Shown in pieces: positions 6,490-15,910 of a stretch of DNA of 49,348 bases. Under the pieces are notes generated by a model. It did no database searches and was not told the DNA's origin. It saw only the letters and a program-made list of their open reading frames with translations. The stretch is from Paludibacteraceae bacterium (lineage in GTDB: Bacteria; Bacteroidota; Bacteroidia; Bacteroidales; Paludibacteraceae): positions 1-49,348 of the forward strand of contig JAFYSB010000037.1 of NCBI GenBank assembly GCA_017546705.1, written 5' to 3'. Made by a program: the position numbers and the translations under genes. The stretch's first letter is position 1. Each line of letters starts with the position of its first letter.

Positions 6490-8079
6490 TTAAAATTGAA
6501 AATATATAAACTGATTCGAAGAGTCTATATTTAGCATAAAATTAATGGCTATCATTAAAAATAATAAAATATAAATCACGTTCCTTAGTATTTTATGATT
6601 AACCAACCTTTGGAATCCATGATCATTTGATCTATTTTTCCATTCTATAAATAAAACAATCGTAATATTGATTAATAGTGGAATATAGAACATACGATTT
6701 TTCAAAAACGGTATCGAAAACAAACTATCACTACAAATAGTAGAAACCACCTCACCAAATTGATGGATATCTGCTGCCCTAAAGATTATCCAGCCAAAGA
6801 CCACCAACGCGAAAGTCAACAGCATTTGTCCTGCTTCTTTGAGAGATGGCAGGAGTTTTGTTTTGATTGCGCCATCGGGCAAAGTGACTGTCGCAACCGT
6901 ATCACGATAACGGCGGTTCTTGTTCATCAATAATAGTGGTACAAAGAGCAATGCATGGTACGCTCCCCACAAGACAAACGTCCAATTAGCACCATGCCAA
7001 AAACCTGACAAGAGGAAGATTACAAAAGTATTACGCACCGCGATCCATTTAGTATATCGTGCCTCAATCGCCTTATCACCTCTTCGCCTTATCGCCTCGG
7101 GGATATTAGGGCGAGAGCCTCCCAACGGTATATACACATAATCGCGGAACCAGGTCGTCAACGATATATGCCAACGGCGCCAGAACTCGGCTATGTCGCG
7201 AGAGAAGTATGGCACATTGAAGTTGCGCATTAGTTTGATGCCAAACAATTTAGCTGTACCTATCGCTATATCCGAATAACCCGAGAAGTCACCATAGATT
7301 TGGAATGTAAATAATACGGCTGCCAATAGCAATGTACTGCCCGATTGGTTGCTGAGATCGGCAAAGACTATATCTACATAGGTGGCGCAGTTGTCTGCTA
7401 CTACAATCTTCTTGAATAAGCCCCATAATATCTGGCGCATACCATCCACAGCAGTTGCATAGTCAAAGGTGCGTTTCTTCTGGAATTGAGGTAGCAGATT
7501 GGTAGCTCGCTCGATAGGGCCCGCCACCAACTGCGGGAAGAAACTCAGGAACGCCGTGAAAGCCACGATATCGTGTGTAGGCTCTATTTGCTTGCGATAG
7601 ACATCAATGGAGTAAGAGAGAGCTTGGAAAGTATAGAAACTGATACCAACAGGGAGAATTAGGTGCAAGAGCAGAAAATCGGACTTAATGCCAAAGAGCT
7701 GGGCAAACTGCGTAGCAAAGAAGTCGTAGTACTTATATACGCCCAAGATACCGAGATTGAGCAATATATTTGCCCATAGCCATAACTTAGGGTTTAACAG
7801 CCATTTGGATCGCGAACATTTACCCCCCCCCTCGGAGAGAACTTGTTCGCATCGCGAAATCATCAATCCACTAACAAAACTACACAATGTAGTGATAGCA
7901 ATAAGAATCAAAAATCGCCAATCCCACCAGCCGTAGAAGATATAACTTGCAACAACGATAAGAAGATTCTGCCAAAGCAGTTGGCGTTTGCAACCACGCA
8001 TCGCGTAGTCGAACATAAACCAATAGAGCAGAAAGACTATCGGGAGAAAGATGAGAAATTCAAAGGAGTTAAAGAGCAT
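6490..8079 (-). CDS. MBOAT-family O-acyltransferase (AlgI/DltB-like)
   Basis: A 529-residue polytopic membrane protein that probably acetylates a surface glycan. Family signatures are RDYVYIPLGGSR and SGFWHGANWTFVLWGAYHALL, the latter holding the conserved His. PVGISFYTFQALSYSIDVYR and QLVAGPIERA are also typical of AlgI-like members. About ten hydrophobic helices are visible. An uninterrupted run of nine G lies near codon 84 (plus-strand C run 7823-7831), encoding GGG in a loop between helices. A change of one base there would truncate the protein, so it may be phase-variable. It lies between the GNAT-glycosyltransferase gene (7-base gap) and the SGNH gene (3-base gap). Confidence 0.93.
   Translation of the reverse strand: MLFNSFEFLIFLPIVFLLYWFMFDYAMRGCKRQLLWQNLLIVVASYIFYGWWDWRFLILIAITTLCSFVSGLMISRCEQVLSEGGGKCSRSKWLLNPKLWLWANILLNLGILGVYKYYDFFATQFAQLFGIKSDFLLLHLILPVGISFYTFQALSYSIDVYRKQIEPTHDIVAFTAFLSFFPQLVAGPIERATNLLPQFQKKRTFDYATAVDGMRQILWGLFKKIVVADNCATYVDIVFADLSNQSGSTLLLAAVLFTFQIYGDFSGYSDIAIGTAKLFGIKLMRNFNVPYFSRDIAEFWRRWHISLTTWFRDYVYIPLGGSRPNIPEAIRRRGDKAIEARYTKWIAVRNTFVIFLLSGFWHGANWTFVLWGAYHALLFVPLLLMNKNRRYRDTVATVTLPDGAIKTKLLPSLKEAGQMLLTFALVVFGWIIFRAADIHQFGEVVSTICSDSLFSIPFLKNRMFYIPLLINITIVLFIEWKNRSNDHGFQRLVNHKILRNVIYILLFLMIAINFMLNIDSSNQFIYFQF
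7823..7831. repeat. C9/G9 homopolymer tract inside the MBOAT gene
   Basis: Nine C on the plus strand read as G9 in the coding strand. In the present state the frame is open (ON). Tracts of this length are prone to slipped-strand mispairing. Confidence 0.7.
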
Positions 8080-8086
8080 GAGAATA

Positions 8087-9526
8087 TTATTTATCCGATT
8101 GCTTCACTAATTTTCTTCTCAACCATGAAAATGGCTTGAGAAGGAATTTGCCGAGGCGGTAGGCATAGGATGAGCTAATTTGATTAAGTTGTTTTTGAGT
8201 ATAATACAACGAGTAGGCTAAATCAATAGATAGGTTATTTTCTATTGACCATTGTTTGCATTCTTCTATATACTGTGTGTTTTTTAATTTCAATGCTATA
8301 GGGAGTAGTTCATAGATTTCTTCTCGCTTGAGAAGTTTCAAAATAACATCTGATTTTAAATAGCGTCTAGCATACTCATGTTGTACTGTATATACACCCT
8401 TACGATATTTAAATATACCCGCCAAAGATTTTGGACGCGATGCAGATCCTTGAGAAACACGATAATTAGCAGTATTGAACGATAGAAATGCAACTTTTGA
8501 ATTGGCAAAAAACTCAAGAGCAAGTACAAAAGAACCATCAGTTACTCCTGTTAACATGTCTTGTCTTATCAGTTCATATAAGTCTTTTCGATACATCCAA
8601 GTCATAGGAGCAATAAAGCCTTGACGAAGTAAATGATTCTCAAAGGTTAATATTGGAAACCGCGCATCAGTAGTAAAACAAGATTCATCTCTTATATTAC
8701 CTTCTGCATCACATATACTAAAATCAGTATAACATAAACCAACATCCTTATGCTCTTCCAAGAAATCAACTTGTTTTTGTAATTTTAAAGGATCTGTCCA
8801 ATAGTCATCACCTTCACACGTTGCTATATATTTAGATTTGTTATCATACTCTTCATAATATTCTTTTCTAGATTTCCCTATAGAATAATGATTTTCTTTC
8901 AGTAGAACTGGCTGTATTATATCAGGATATTTTTCCGCATAGTGTTTTATAATTTCTTGATTTCCATCTGTACTTGCATCGTCTACTATAACCACACAAA
9001 AAGGGAATGTGTTTTTTTGCATAATAAATCCATTCAGACAATCTTCTATATAAAGAGAATGATTGTATGTAGGGCAATGTACACAAACTTCATACTGATG
9101 AACATTCGACGGCTCTGCCTTTCTAATCAATACGTATTCGTTATTATCTTCTTCGCTCAACTGAAAATGATTTTTCTCATAAAATTTAATAGCAGCGACA
9201 TTATCCTTTCTTACTATTAATTTGATATCCTTTTTTGCAGTTAGCAATAAAGAATCTAACATTTTCTGAGCCACATGTAAACGTCTATACTCTGATTTGA
9301 CAGCAATATGTGTTATAAATATGTACTCACCAATATAGTAAGCAAGCGTTCCTATTATTTCTCCATTTAAGTAGCAATGAATAAAAACTGCATTTTCTAA
9401 TTTTATGCTCCACTTATCTAAATCTATATGTGAAGATAGAGATGGTTCTGATTCCCTATCAAACATCTTAAGAAGAACAAGGATATCTTCTTTTGGAAGT
9501 ATCTTTTTTACTATATTGAGTTCCAT
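8087..9526 (-). CDS. GNAT acetyltransferase fused to a family 2 glycosyltransferase
   Basis: A 479-residue two-domain protein. Residues about 1-135 look like a GNAT N-acetyltransferase: GEYIFITHIAVKSEYRRLHVAQKML is the acetyl-CoA loop region and AAIKFYEKNHF the usual C-terminal motif. Residues about 145-400 are a GT-A glycosyltransferase of family 2, with VCVHCPTYNHSLYIEDCLNGF, VVIVDDASTDG and CEGDDYW (the metal-binding acidic motif). The C-terminal 80 residues are helical and basic (LRRKLVKQ), perhaps for membrane contact. One chain could acetylate an amino sugar and transfer a sugar in the same pathway; this is inference. The gene is 7 bases upstream of the MBOAT gene and 2 bases downstream of the ATP-grasp gene. 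Confidence 0.85.
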   Translation of the reverse strand: MELNIVKKILPKEDILVLLKMFDRESEPSLSSHIDLDKWSIKLENAVFIHCYLNGEIIGTLAYYIGEYIFITHIAVKSEYRRLHVAQKMLDSLLLTAKKDIKLIVRKDNVAAIKFYEKNHFQLSEEDNNEYVLIRKAEPSNVHQYEVCVHCPTYNHSLYIEDCLNGFIMQKNTFPFCVVIVDDASTDGNQEIIKHYAEKYPDIIQPVLLKENHYSIGKSRKEYYEEYDNKSKYIATCEGDDYWTDPLKLQKQVDFLEEHKDVGLCYTDFSICDAEGNIRDESCFTTDARFPILTFENHLLRQGFIAPMTWMYRKDLYELIRQDMLTGVTDGSFVLALEFFANSKVAFLSFNTANYRVSQGSASRPKSLAGIFKYRKGVYTVQHEYARRYLKSDVILKLLKREEIYELLPIALKLKNTQYIEECKQWSIENNLSIDLAYSLYYTQKQLNQISSSYAYRLGKFLLKPFSWLRRKLVKQSDK

Positions 9527-9528
9527 AA

Positions 9529-10662
9529 TTAACCTTTTTTACTGAGTTTTTTTGCAAAGAATTTTGCTGCAATAGGATTCTTAAACAATGGTCCATCTAA
9601 TATCTGCATTGAATCTAATCCAGGCAACGTGTTAACTTCTAAAACTTTAACATCATTATCACCCACAATTATATCAATACCAAAATATTCTAATGAAGAC
9701 AAATGATTACACAATGCATATACTGCAGCTTGCACTTTCTCAATATGTGGTAATGATTGCCCAACTAATGATTCATTCGTATCAGGATGTGCTATAAATC
9801 TTATATTATCATCCTCACAGAATCTTTTGTGTCTATTCATAAACTCACCATATTTTCCTGTATTAAAATCAAAAGCAAGATTCAATCCACCAGCAGCCAT
9901 ATTACAAACACCTTTAGATACTTTTGCTCCAAATCTTACATATGAACTAATAACATCTATTTTTCCTCCATCATACTTATCATCAATATTCTTTATTGCA
10001 ACAATTCTGAGGGTATTCTCAGATGTAGGCCATACTTTTTTAAGTTGTTGATGTTGATAAAAGTACTCGGTAACAATGTAACCATTCAAAAGACAAAGTC
10101 TATTGGTCAATTCACTTTGAGAAATGATTTCCTCATTCCAATATATATTATCATCACTATAAGATAATTTTACAAAGCCCACCCCTCCAGCTCCGTTTGA
10201 TGGTTTCATAGCCAGTACTTTCTTTTGTAGCAGCAAATTATACAAAAAATTTATATCTTTAGCTATATCATTTGGAGCATCTAGCAAATAAGAAAAATGT
10301 CCATCATTTTCGATATATAGATAATATTGTGGCATAAGCTGCATTTCAGCATTACCAACTTTTATGCTATTGGGTAACATGTATTTCAAAGTTATTTTAT
10401 CGTTAACCCAAAATGCAAAATGATTATTGATTGGATGTAAGCGAAAATAGTCAACATCAGATAAATAATCTTTAAAGTTATCTTTAGTTAACCCATATTG
10501 CTGAATGCGAGTTGGACGAAATCCTTTCAATAAAGCCCATATTTTCTTAAATAAACTTTCACTACATACATTCCAATCTTGAATAAACATGTTAGTTAAT
10601 AGTAATGAACGTTTATTATCAATACCTTTTTTACGGAAGTATCTTGCAAGAAGTTTTTTCAT
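9529..10662 (-). CDS. Sugar-transfer-associated ATP-grasp protein
   Basis: A 377-residue protein resembling the ATP-grasp family found in polysaccharide clusters (ATPgrasp_ST). The ATP-grasp features are KPSNGAGGVGFVKL (ATP-binding Lys and glycine loop), GYIVTEYF, and the metal-binding end GIDIIVGDNDVKVLEVNTLPGLD. These enzymes join a carboxylic acid to an amine or other nucleophile through an acyl-phosphate; the substrate in this family is not established. A TTG at 10686 also opens the frame, but the ATG at 10662 overlaps the upstream stop as ATGA, the usual coupled arrangement, so it is preferred. Confidence 0.8.
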   Translation of the reverse strand: MKKLLARYFRKKGIDNKRSLLLTNMFIQDWNVCSESLFKKIWALLKGFRPTRIQQYGLTKDNFKDYLSDVDYFRLHPINNHFAFWVNDKITLKYMLPNSIKVGNAEMQLMPQYYLYIENDGHFSYLLDAPNDIAKDINFLYNLLLQKKVLAMKPSNGAGGVGFVKLSYSDDNIYWNEEIISQSELTNRLCLLNGYIVTEYFYQHQQLKKVWPTSENTLRIVAIKNIDDKYDGGKIDVISSYVRFGAKVSKGVCNMAAGGLNLAFDFNTGKYGEFMNRHKRFCEDDNIRFIAHPDTNESLVGQSLPHIEKVQAAVYALCNHLSSLEYFGIDIIVGDNDVKVLEVNTLPGLDSMQILDGPLFKNPIAAKFFAKKLSKKG

Positions 10663-11306
10663 TTTTTCAAATATTTTTTTAGACAAACAATTTCAAATGT
10701 ATTTTCTTTATAATGATCCAATCGATTAAACCAAATATCCTCTTGTTCTTCAATATGAACTAATTTTTGGTAAAATTCTTCAGTATGAAATTCTTTAGGA
10801 ATAATAACAACACCACAATCGTCGCATACTGCAATTGCACCATCATATTTTGATTTAGATTTTTCTATAATATCTGAATCCAAAGCAACCGCTGGTTTAG
10901 TATTAAAGCATCCTACAGGCGTAAAACCAGTACACCATATCGGATAATTTTCTCTTAATAATGCCCCTGCATCACGAAACTTGGCATTACAAATAATAGC
11001 AGAAGCTTGCTTATAGAGAAGAATATACTTGCATACTAATTCTCCAATTATAGCTCGATGTTTGCAATCAAATGCTTCTATAAAAACCACATCATTTTCT
11101 TCTGTACTAATGATTTGTTCATGAACATCCCAATTAGATTCTGCATGAGCATACACCCATTTGACATTTCCGACCTTAAAATGTCCACGGTTTATTGGCA
11201 TCACATTTTCTAAAACTCCTGTTTTGCCTAAACAATCCGCAACCTCCGTCGTACTTACACGATTGCGTCGTATAAAGTCAATGATTTTTAGTTTGGTATC
11301 TTGCAT
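10659..11306 (-). CDS. RraA-like protein in a glycan operon
   Basis: A 215-residue protein with the RraA/HMG-aldolase pattern: STTEVADCLGKTG at the start, IIGELVCKYILLYKQASAIICNAKFRDAGAL in the middle (the RD dyad is the conserved active-site region), and GAIAVCDDCGVVIIPKE near the end. Family members include regulators of RNase E, 4-hydroxy-4-methyl-2-oxoglutarate aldolases and oxaloacetate decarboxylases. The setting between two ATP-grasp genes suggests a metabolic role, for instance making or consuming a short keto acid for a glycan decoration; that is inference. It overlaps the next gene by 4 bases and follows the previous one by 7. Confidence 0.7.
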   Translation of the reverse strand: MQDTKLKIIDFIRRNRVSTTEVADCLGKTGVLENVMPINRGHFKVGNVKWVYAHAESNWDVHEQIISTEENDVVFIEAFDCKHRAIIGELVCKYILLYKQASAIICNAKFRDAGALLRENYPIWCTGFTPVGCFNTKPAVALDSDIIEKSKSKYDGAIAVCDDCGVVIIPKEFHTEEFYQKLVHIEEQEDIWFNRLDHYKENTFEIVCLKKYLKK

Positions 11307-11313
11307 AATGAGT

Positions 11314-12540
11314 TTAAATTATAAACTTTACAGTGTTTTTGATTTCATCCATTAAATTATTTAATTCAGATCGTGAATTTGCGTAGGCTATGTAGAATCC
11401 TATGCGAGCAGTATCGCAGACTGCAGGACGAATCGTATCTCCTATAGTGAAATTTAATTTATATGCGAGTATATTAGGATTGGTCTTCAAGAAATCTTCT
11501 CCTTCTATAGCCGTAACAACACCTCCATTGGATGGTGCGTCAAAAAATTCTAAAACGGCACAACGATTTAGTAATTTTGGTTCTATTGTAGGTTCCTTTA
11601 TGTTAGAATCACCTAACGCCATCTTAATCAATGCCTCATAATTATCATATCCAGACATACATGGCACAATTAAATTTGATATTAAATTACCACCACCACG
11701 AGCACCTATTTCTATCAAATAAAATTCTCCATTTTCGTACTTGTATTCTGCATGCGTCAACCCAAATGGTAATCCACTCAAATTCACAAAATTATCATTA
11801 GTTTGACGTAGTTGGTCATAATTAAATTTAGGATTGTCATGTGAGAAAAACAATTCGTACGCTATATTTTCGTTATGTGCATAATGTTTCTTTTCTGATA
11901 TAATTAAAGATTTATGACCTTGAGGTGTTTTAATTCCATCTACCGTAAATTCCGTTCCTGAAATATATTGTTCACAGATTACAGCCTTTTCACCTCTAGA
12001 AAATGATTTAGCTTCTTCAAAATGATTAACTAAATCTACTTCTTCATTAATTGTAAAAACGCCATGACTACTGCTGCTATTAATAGGTTTTATAATCATT
12101 TTTCTATTTAATGAACGATAAAACTCTATAGCTTCTTGAACAGTATAGCATAATTTATATGCAGGGAAAGGAAGATTATGCTCTTGCAAAAATTCGCGCA
12201 TTCGAACTTTGCTAGCATATAATTCAGCAACTTTGGTGCCTTGAGAAGGAACATTTAGTTCTTCTGCTAATTCAGCAACTAATTGAGTTGCAATATCACA
12301 TTGTTCTGATATTACTGCATCAACATTAAGTTCTCTAATTATATCTAAGTAATTATCTTTTGCAAAAATATCAGACTGTATAACTTTGTCAGCTAAAGGA
12401 AAAGTAGGTGAATCATCTGCTGGACTTATAACAATTGATTCGCATCCCATTTCTCTGATTTTCTTCACAATAGGAACTTGCCATATTGCGCCTGGTAAGA
12501 CTACTATTTTCTTATTATTTTGCTTCATTTTATTTAACAT
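11314..12540 (-). CDS. ATP-grasp ligase (carboxylate-amine ligase-like)
   Basis: A 408-residue ATP-grasp enzyme of the PurK/carbamoyl-phosphate-synthase-like or L-amino-acid-ligase type. An N-terminal Rossmann-like part (KKIVVLPGAIWQVPIVKKIREMGCESIVISPADDSP) leads into the ATP-grasp fold: KVRMREFLQEHNLPFPAY, MIIKPINSSSSHGV (ATP-binding), EQYISGTEFTVDG, and FYLIEIGARGGGN (metal-binding Glu and glycines). It is the first gene of the leftward glycan operon; no clear promoter was found in the 166 bases before it, so it may be reached by read-through from the SIR2 gene or by an unusual promoter. Its substrate cannot be read from the sequence. Confidence 0.85.
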   Translation of the reverse strand: MLNKMKQNNKKIVVLPGAIWQVPIVKKIREMGCESIVISPADDSPTFPLADKVIQSDIFAKDNYLDIIRELNVDAVISEQCDIATQLVAELAEELNVPSQGTKVAELYASKVRMREFLQEHNLPFPAYKLCYTVQEAIEFYRSLNRKMIIKPINSSSSHGVFTINEEVDLVNHFEEAKSFSRGEKAVICEQYISGTEFTVDGIKTPQGHKSLIISEKKHYAHNENIAYELFFSHDNPKFNYDQLRQTNDNFVNLSGLPFGLTHAEYKYENGEFYLIEIGARGGGNLISNLIVPCMSGYDNYEALIKMALGDSNIKEPTIEPKLLNRCAVLEFFDAPSNGGVVTAIEGEDFLKTNPNILAYKLNFTIGDTIRPAVCDTARIGFYIAYANSRSELNNLMDEIKNTVKFII

Positions 12541-12706
12541 CTAATATTAACAAACCTCTCTTATAAATTCTGAATACCATAGTTTCACTTACTATCAATG
12601 TTTCATATCATATTTATTATTACAAATTAATTCTTATCAATAACTGTAAGCAATTATACGGCATAAAGTATGGTTGCATGGTGCCTAGGGTCATTGAGGT
12701 GGGAGT

Positions 12707-15331
12707 TTAAAATTTAATCTGACATTTACACAATTCTGGTTTAAGAACAGACTTGATTTGTTCATCTCCTCTATACTCTTCTAATAATGGCCAATTTATA
12801 ACATTATATTTGTCAGAGGGCGATTCTTTAATCAGCATTTTCAAATATTTGAGTAAATTCGGTTTGTCTCCCATTAACGCATATAATGCAACGTATTCTA
12901 AGTTACTTATTGATATGTATTGTGAATCTAATAACTTGCTTTTTAACTTACTTTTATAATCATATCCATTTTTTATCTTCTTTTTGGCATAAAGATAATT
13001 AATAACTATTGCAGGTGAACAAGCCATCGGACTATCATAATATTTTTTCAACAAACTTTCTACATCTTCATAACGATGTAGTTGCAAAAGCAAATAAGAA
13101 TATGAAACTAATTTAGATTCGTGTATGATTTTATCATCATATATTTTTTCCAAATATATTTCTAATGCTTTTTCATAGTTATGACTTAATTCATAATATT
13201 CATAATCTACTTGAGGCGTATGGGGTATTGATTTATATAATTCATCTAATTCGGTAGTTTTACCCATATAAGATAATATCTGCATCTTTCGTATATGCAC
13301 ATCCGGAGAAGAAGGAAGTAATTGCAAAGTAGATAATGCGTCTTCAAAATACTCATTATTCTTAAATATACCAGCTACTACCCATAAAAAATCATTAGAA
13401 GGTACATACTCATTATTATATTTTGTTATTATTTCTATCTTATCGTTTATTTTCTCATTTGATAACGACAACAAATATAACCTGATACAATCTTCCAATA
13501 AATTTAAATTATCTGCCTTTTTATAATAGTCTATAGAGTCATCATACATACTATCGTTATCATTTTTTAATAGGTGTGCTGCCTGTAAAGTATTTGGATG
13601 ATATTGTGACAATTGATAAATACTATCATATACAGATTTAGTCTTAGAATCCCGGGTATCTAGTTGGTTTTTGTATTTCTTTTTATAATATCTTATCTTC
13701 ATAATGTATGCCTCATTACCTATCTCGGGGCGTAACTCTATACTTTTATCTAATAAATCTTCTATTTTAGAAAAGATATTATGATTATCAGCAGTATCAA
13801 CTAAAAGCAATTCTTCATAGTTATCCACCAATAGTTCTGCTAATTGATTATATACAAAATAATCATTTTCAAAGATACTTATAGCACGTTCCAAATAAGA
13901 ACATTTCTGCGAAAAAGAGTCAGAACGTCGTGATGCAATAATGTAATAAGCTTGTTTCTGCGGTTGCAAAGTAATCAATTCATCATAATATATTTTTATT
14001 ATAGAGTCATCAATATCCTTCATCGCATCAACATACAACTCCAATAATTCCAACTTATATTGGCTTTTTGGCAATGTCATGATTGACATTGTTTCCAATT
14101 CATCTAGAACACTTTTATTTTTCTTAAATACATACAAGTTCTCTTGCAGTTCTTGTATCATTTTTCGTTCGGTTTCATCCATTAATGAATAATTAGAACG
14201 ATACATCACTCTATTCCTTCCATTTCTTATACTTGGAGTATCAGATTTTGCATCTTTTGAGAAATCTTTTGAAAATTGTATCCAGTCTTTTATTCGTTCA
14301 TCTTTATATCCTTGTTTTAGCCTTTGACAATCTGCACGTAACACAGTTGATTCGGATTCTTTTAAATATTGATTTTCTGTAAGTTGATCAATTATCTTTT
14401 CTTGATAACGTCGGGTCATTAATTCTTGCTTGATAGGCAATGCACCATTCAATAAACTATTATTAATCTCCGCCATCAGTTCATCAAATCCATCAATCTC
14501 TACGATATAGACCTTATCTTGCCATAATAATTTCTTCAATTCAGCATTTATATTAAATAATTCTCCTTTTTTAATACACCAATAAACACCATTCTTAAGA
14601 TATTCATCGTGTTGTAACAAGTAATTCAATATATCCCTTATTGATCTATCTTGTCCTGAATAACCAATAATGATTAATCCGTAATCTTTGGCAAATTCTT
14701 GAAACTTCATACGCATATTCTGTTCTAGCGACTCTGTTTCACGTAGTGTTGCTTTTATATTGTCAAATAAATAATCTCCATGTAGTTTTATAATTTTAGG
14801 TCGAGAAGAAGTGATAGTTACGCCAGAAATAGAAGAGTCATGGGCACACACTATAGGGCGAACAAATGAGAACCGATAGAACGCTTCATTTAATAAATCA
14901 TCAAAATTAGTCGTAAATACTGTATTAAAATATCCCTTTTCTATAAGATTTACTAAATAAGCATATCCAATTGAAGGAGTTTTATCTGCAACCTCTTTTT
15001 CTACAAATATTCTACGCTGCCTCTGTAAATCAAACCTATGTTCAAACAATGAAGCATATGGATTTGAATTGTCATACCAATCAGGGCTTTGGGTACTATA
15101 ATACTCTTCAAAAGACACAGAACCATCACTCTCATTATATATATCCTCTTTCCATTGAGTAATCAATTGTCCTCCAGATCTTATTCCAGATGTTATTGAA
15201 GCTCCTGCACCTAGAAACAATGTAAAATTAGGAGTCCCTATTCCATTACTTACTGGTGATATGTTAGCTATATATCTTACTAAATCAGCAACTGTTCTTT
15301 GCTTGTGTGATAATTCTGTTTTCTGTTCCAT
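12707..15331 (-). CDS. SIR2-domain protein with long helical (TPR-like) C-terminus, probable defence effector
   Basis: An 874-residue protein. Residues about 30-300 form a SIR2-like NAD-binding domain: LFLGAGASITSG, VFTTNFDDLLNEAF (Asn142 candidate), KLHGDY (His184 candidate) and LIIIGYSGQDRSIRDIL. SIR2 domains of this kind in Thoeris, DSR and related systems degrade NAD and stop phage growth by killing or arresting the cell. The remaining 570 residues are predicted helical repeats (for instance YYELSHNYEKALEIYLEKIY), probably a sensor or scaffold. The ATG at 15331 is preferred over an upstream TTG. It lies 166 bases downstream of the GIY-YIG-like gene in the same direction, and may act with that operon or alone. 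Confidence 0.85.
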   Translation of the reverse strand: MEQKTELSHKQRTVADLVRYIANISPVSNGIGTPNFTLFLGAGASITSGIRSGGQLITQWKEDIYNESDGSVSFEEYYSTQSPDWYDNSNPYASLFEHRFDLQRQRRIFVEKEVADKTPSIGYAYLVNLIEKGYFNTVFTTNFDDLLNEAFYRFSFVRPIVCAHDSSISGVTITSSRPKIIKLHGDYLFDNIKATLRETESLEQNMRMKFQEFAKDYGLIIIGYSGQDRSIRDILNYLLQHDEYLKNGVYWCIKKGELFNINAELKKLLWQDKVYIVEIDGFDELMAEINNSLLNGALPIKQELMTRRYQEKIIDQLTENQYLKESESTVLRADCQRLKQGYKDERIKDWIQFSKDFSKDAKSDTPSIRNGRNRVMYRSNYSLMDETERKMIQELQENLYVFKKNKSVLDELETMSIMTLPKSQYKLELLELYVDAMKDIDDSIIKIYYDELITLQPQKQAYYIIASRRSDSFSQKCSYLERAISIFENDYFVYNQLAELLVDNYEELLLVDTADNHNIFSKIEDLLDKSIELRPEIGNEAYIMKIRYYKKKYKNQLDTRDSKTKSVYDSIYQLSQYHPNTLQAAHLLKNDNDSMYDDSIDYYKKADNLNLLEDCIRLYLLSLSNEKINDKIEIITKYNNEYVPSNDFLWVVAGIFKNNEYFEDALSTLQLLPSSPDVHIRKMQILSYMGKTTELDELYKSIPHTPQVDYEYYELSHNYEKALEIYLEKIYDDKIIHESKLVSYSYLLLQLHRYEDVESLLKKYYDSPMACSPAIVINYLYAKKKIKNGYDYKSKLKSKLLDSQYISISNLEYVALYALMGDKPNLLKYLKMLIKESPSDKYNVINWPLLEEYRGDEQIKSVLKPELCKCQIKF

Positions 15332-15497
15332 GGTAAAATATAAAAAATATATCAAGTATTCTATTACCCACTATTAAGATACGCTGCTATAATGATGATT
15401 AATTGTGAAGAAGTTGATATATACAAACATTCAATTTATATTCTATCATGCCTCGTACCAATCAGTATGTTAATTATTCATTTTAGTAGACCTTACA

Positions 15498-15905
15498 TTA
15501 ATTAAAGAAATCTAGATAATTCATTGACTTTGAATTCCCACACACCGGACAATCTACTGGAGTTCCTTCTGGTTTTGCAGGGTGAACAGCGTTTACAAGC
15601 AAGCCATCCTCCCCTCCAAAATCATGATAATTTCGACATTCTTTTTCATATGCTTCCTGAGCTGTAGTAGCGTAACTAAATTTAAAGCATTCGTAACGAT
15701 ACTCTGGATGCTTCGCAAATTCCTCTATACCATGTCCTATTCGTTCATGTAAGTCTAAGTCAGACCGTCCAACGTACATTACGACAAACTGTCCACTCTC
15801 ATCTATATAACCATAGGCATAATTTCCAATTCGTCCACGTCCAACTACTCTGTCGATTATGTCTTGATTGAGGGGATAAGATGTTCCCATATTTAAGGAT
15901 ACCAT
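15498..15905 (-). CDS. GIY-YIG-like nuclease with C-terminal zinc-type motif
   Basis: A 135-residue protein, last gene of the six-gene operon. NYAYGYIDESGQFVVMYVGRSDLDLHERIGHG matches the GIY-YIG layout (the Y...Y of the first strands, then YVGRS with the following Arg). EAYEKECRNYHDFGG supplies conserved acidic and His residues, and HPAKPEGTPVDCPVCG ends in a CxxC. GIY-YIG domains cut DNA, or serve in repair and restriction. A TTG at 15917 opens the frame further upstream; the ATG at 15905 is preferred because it clears the previous stop by 5 bases. Confidence 0.6.
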   Translation of the reverse strand: MVSLNMGTSYPLNQDIIDRVVGRGRIGNYAYGYIDESGQFVVMYVGRSDLDLHERIGHGIEEFAKHPEYRYECFKFSYATTAQEAYEKECRNYHDFGGEDGLLVNAVHPAKPEGTPVDCPVCGNSKSMNYLDFFN

Positions 15906-15910
15906 AACTT

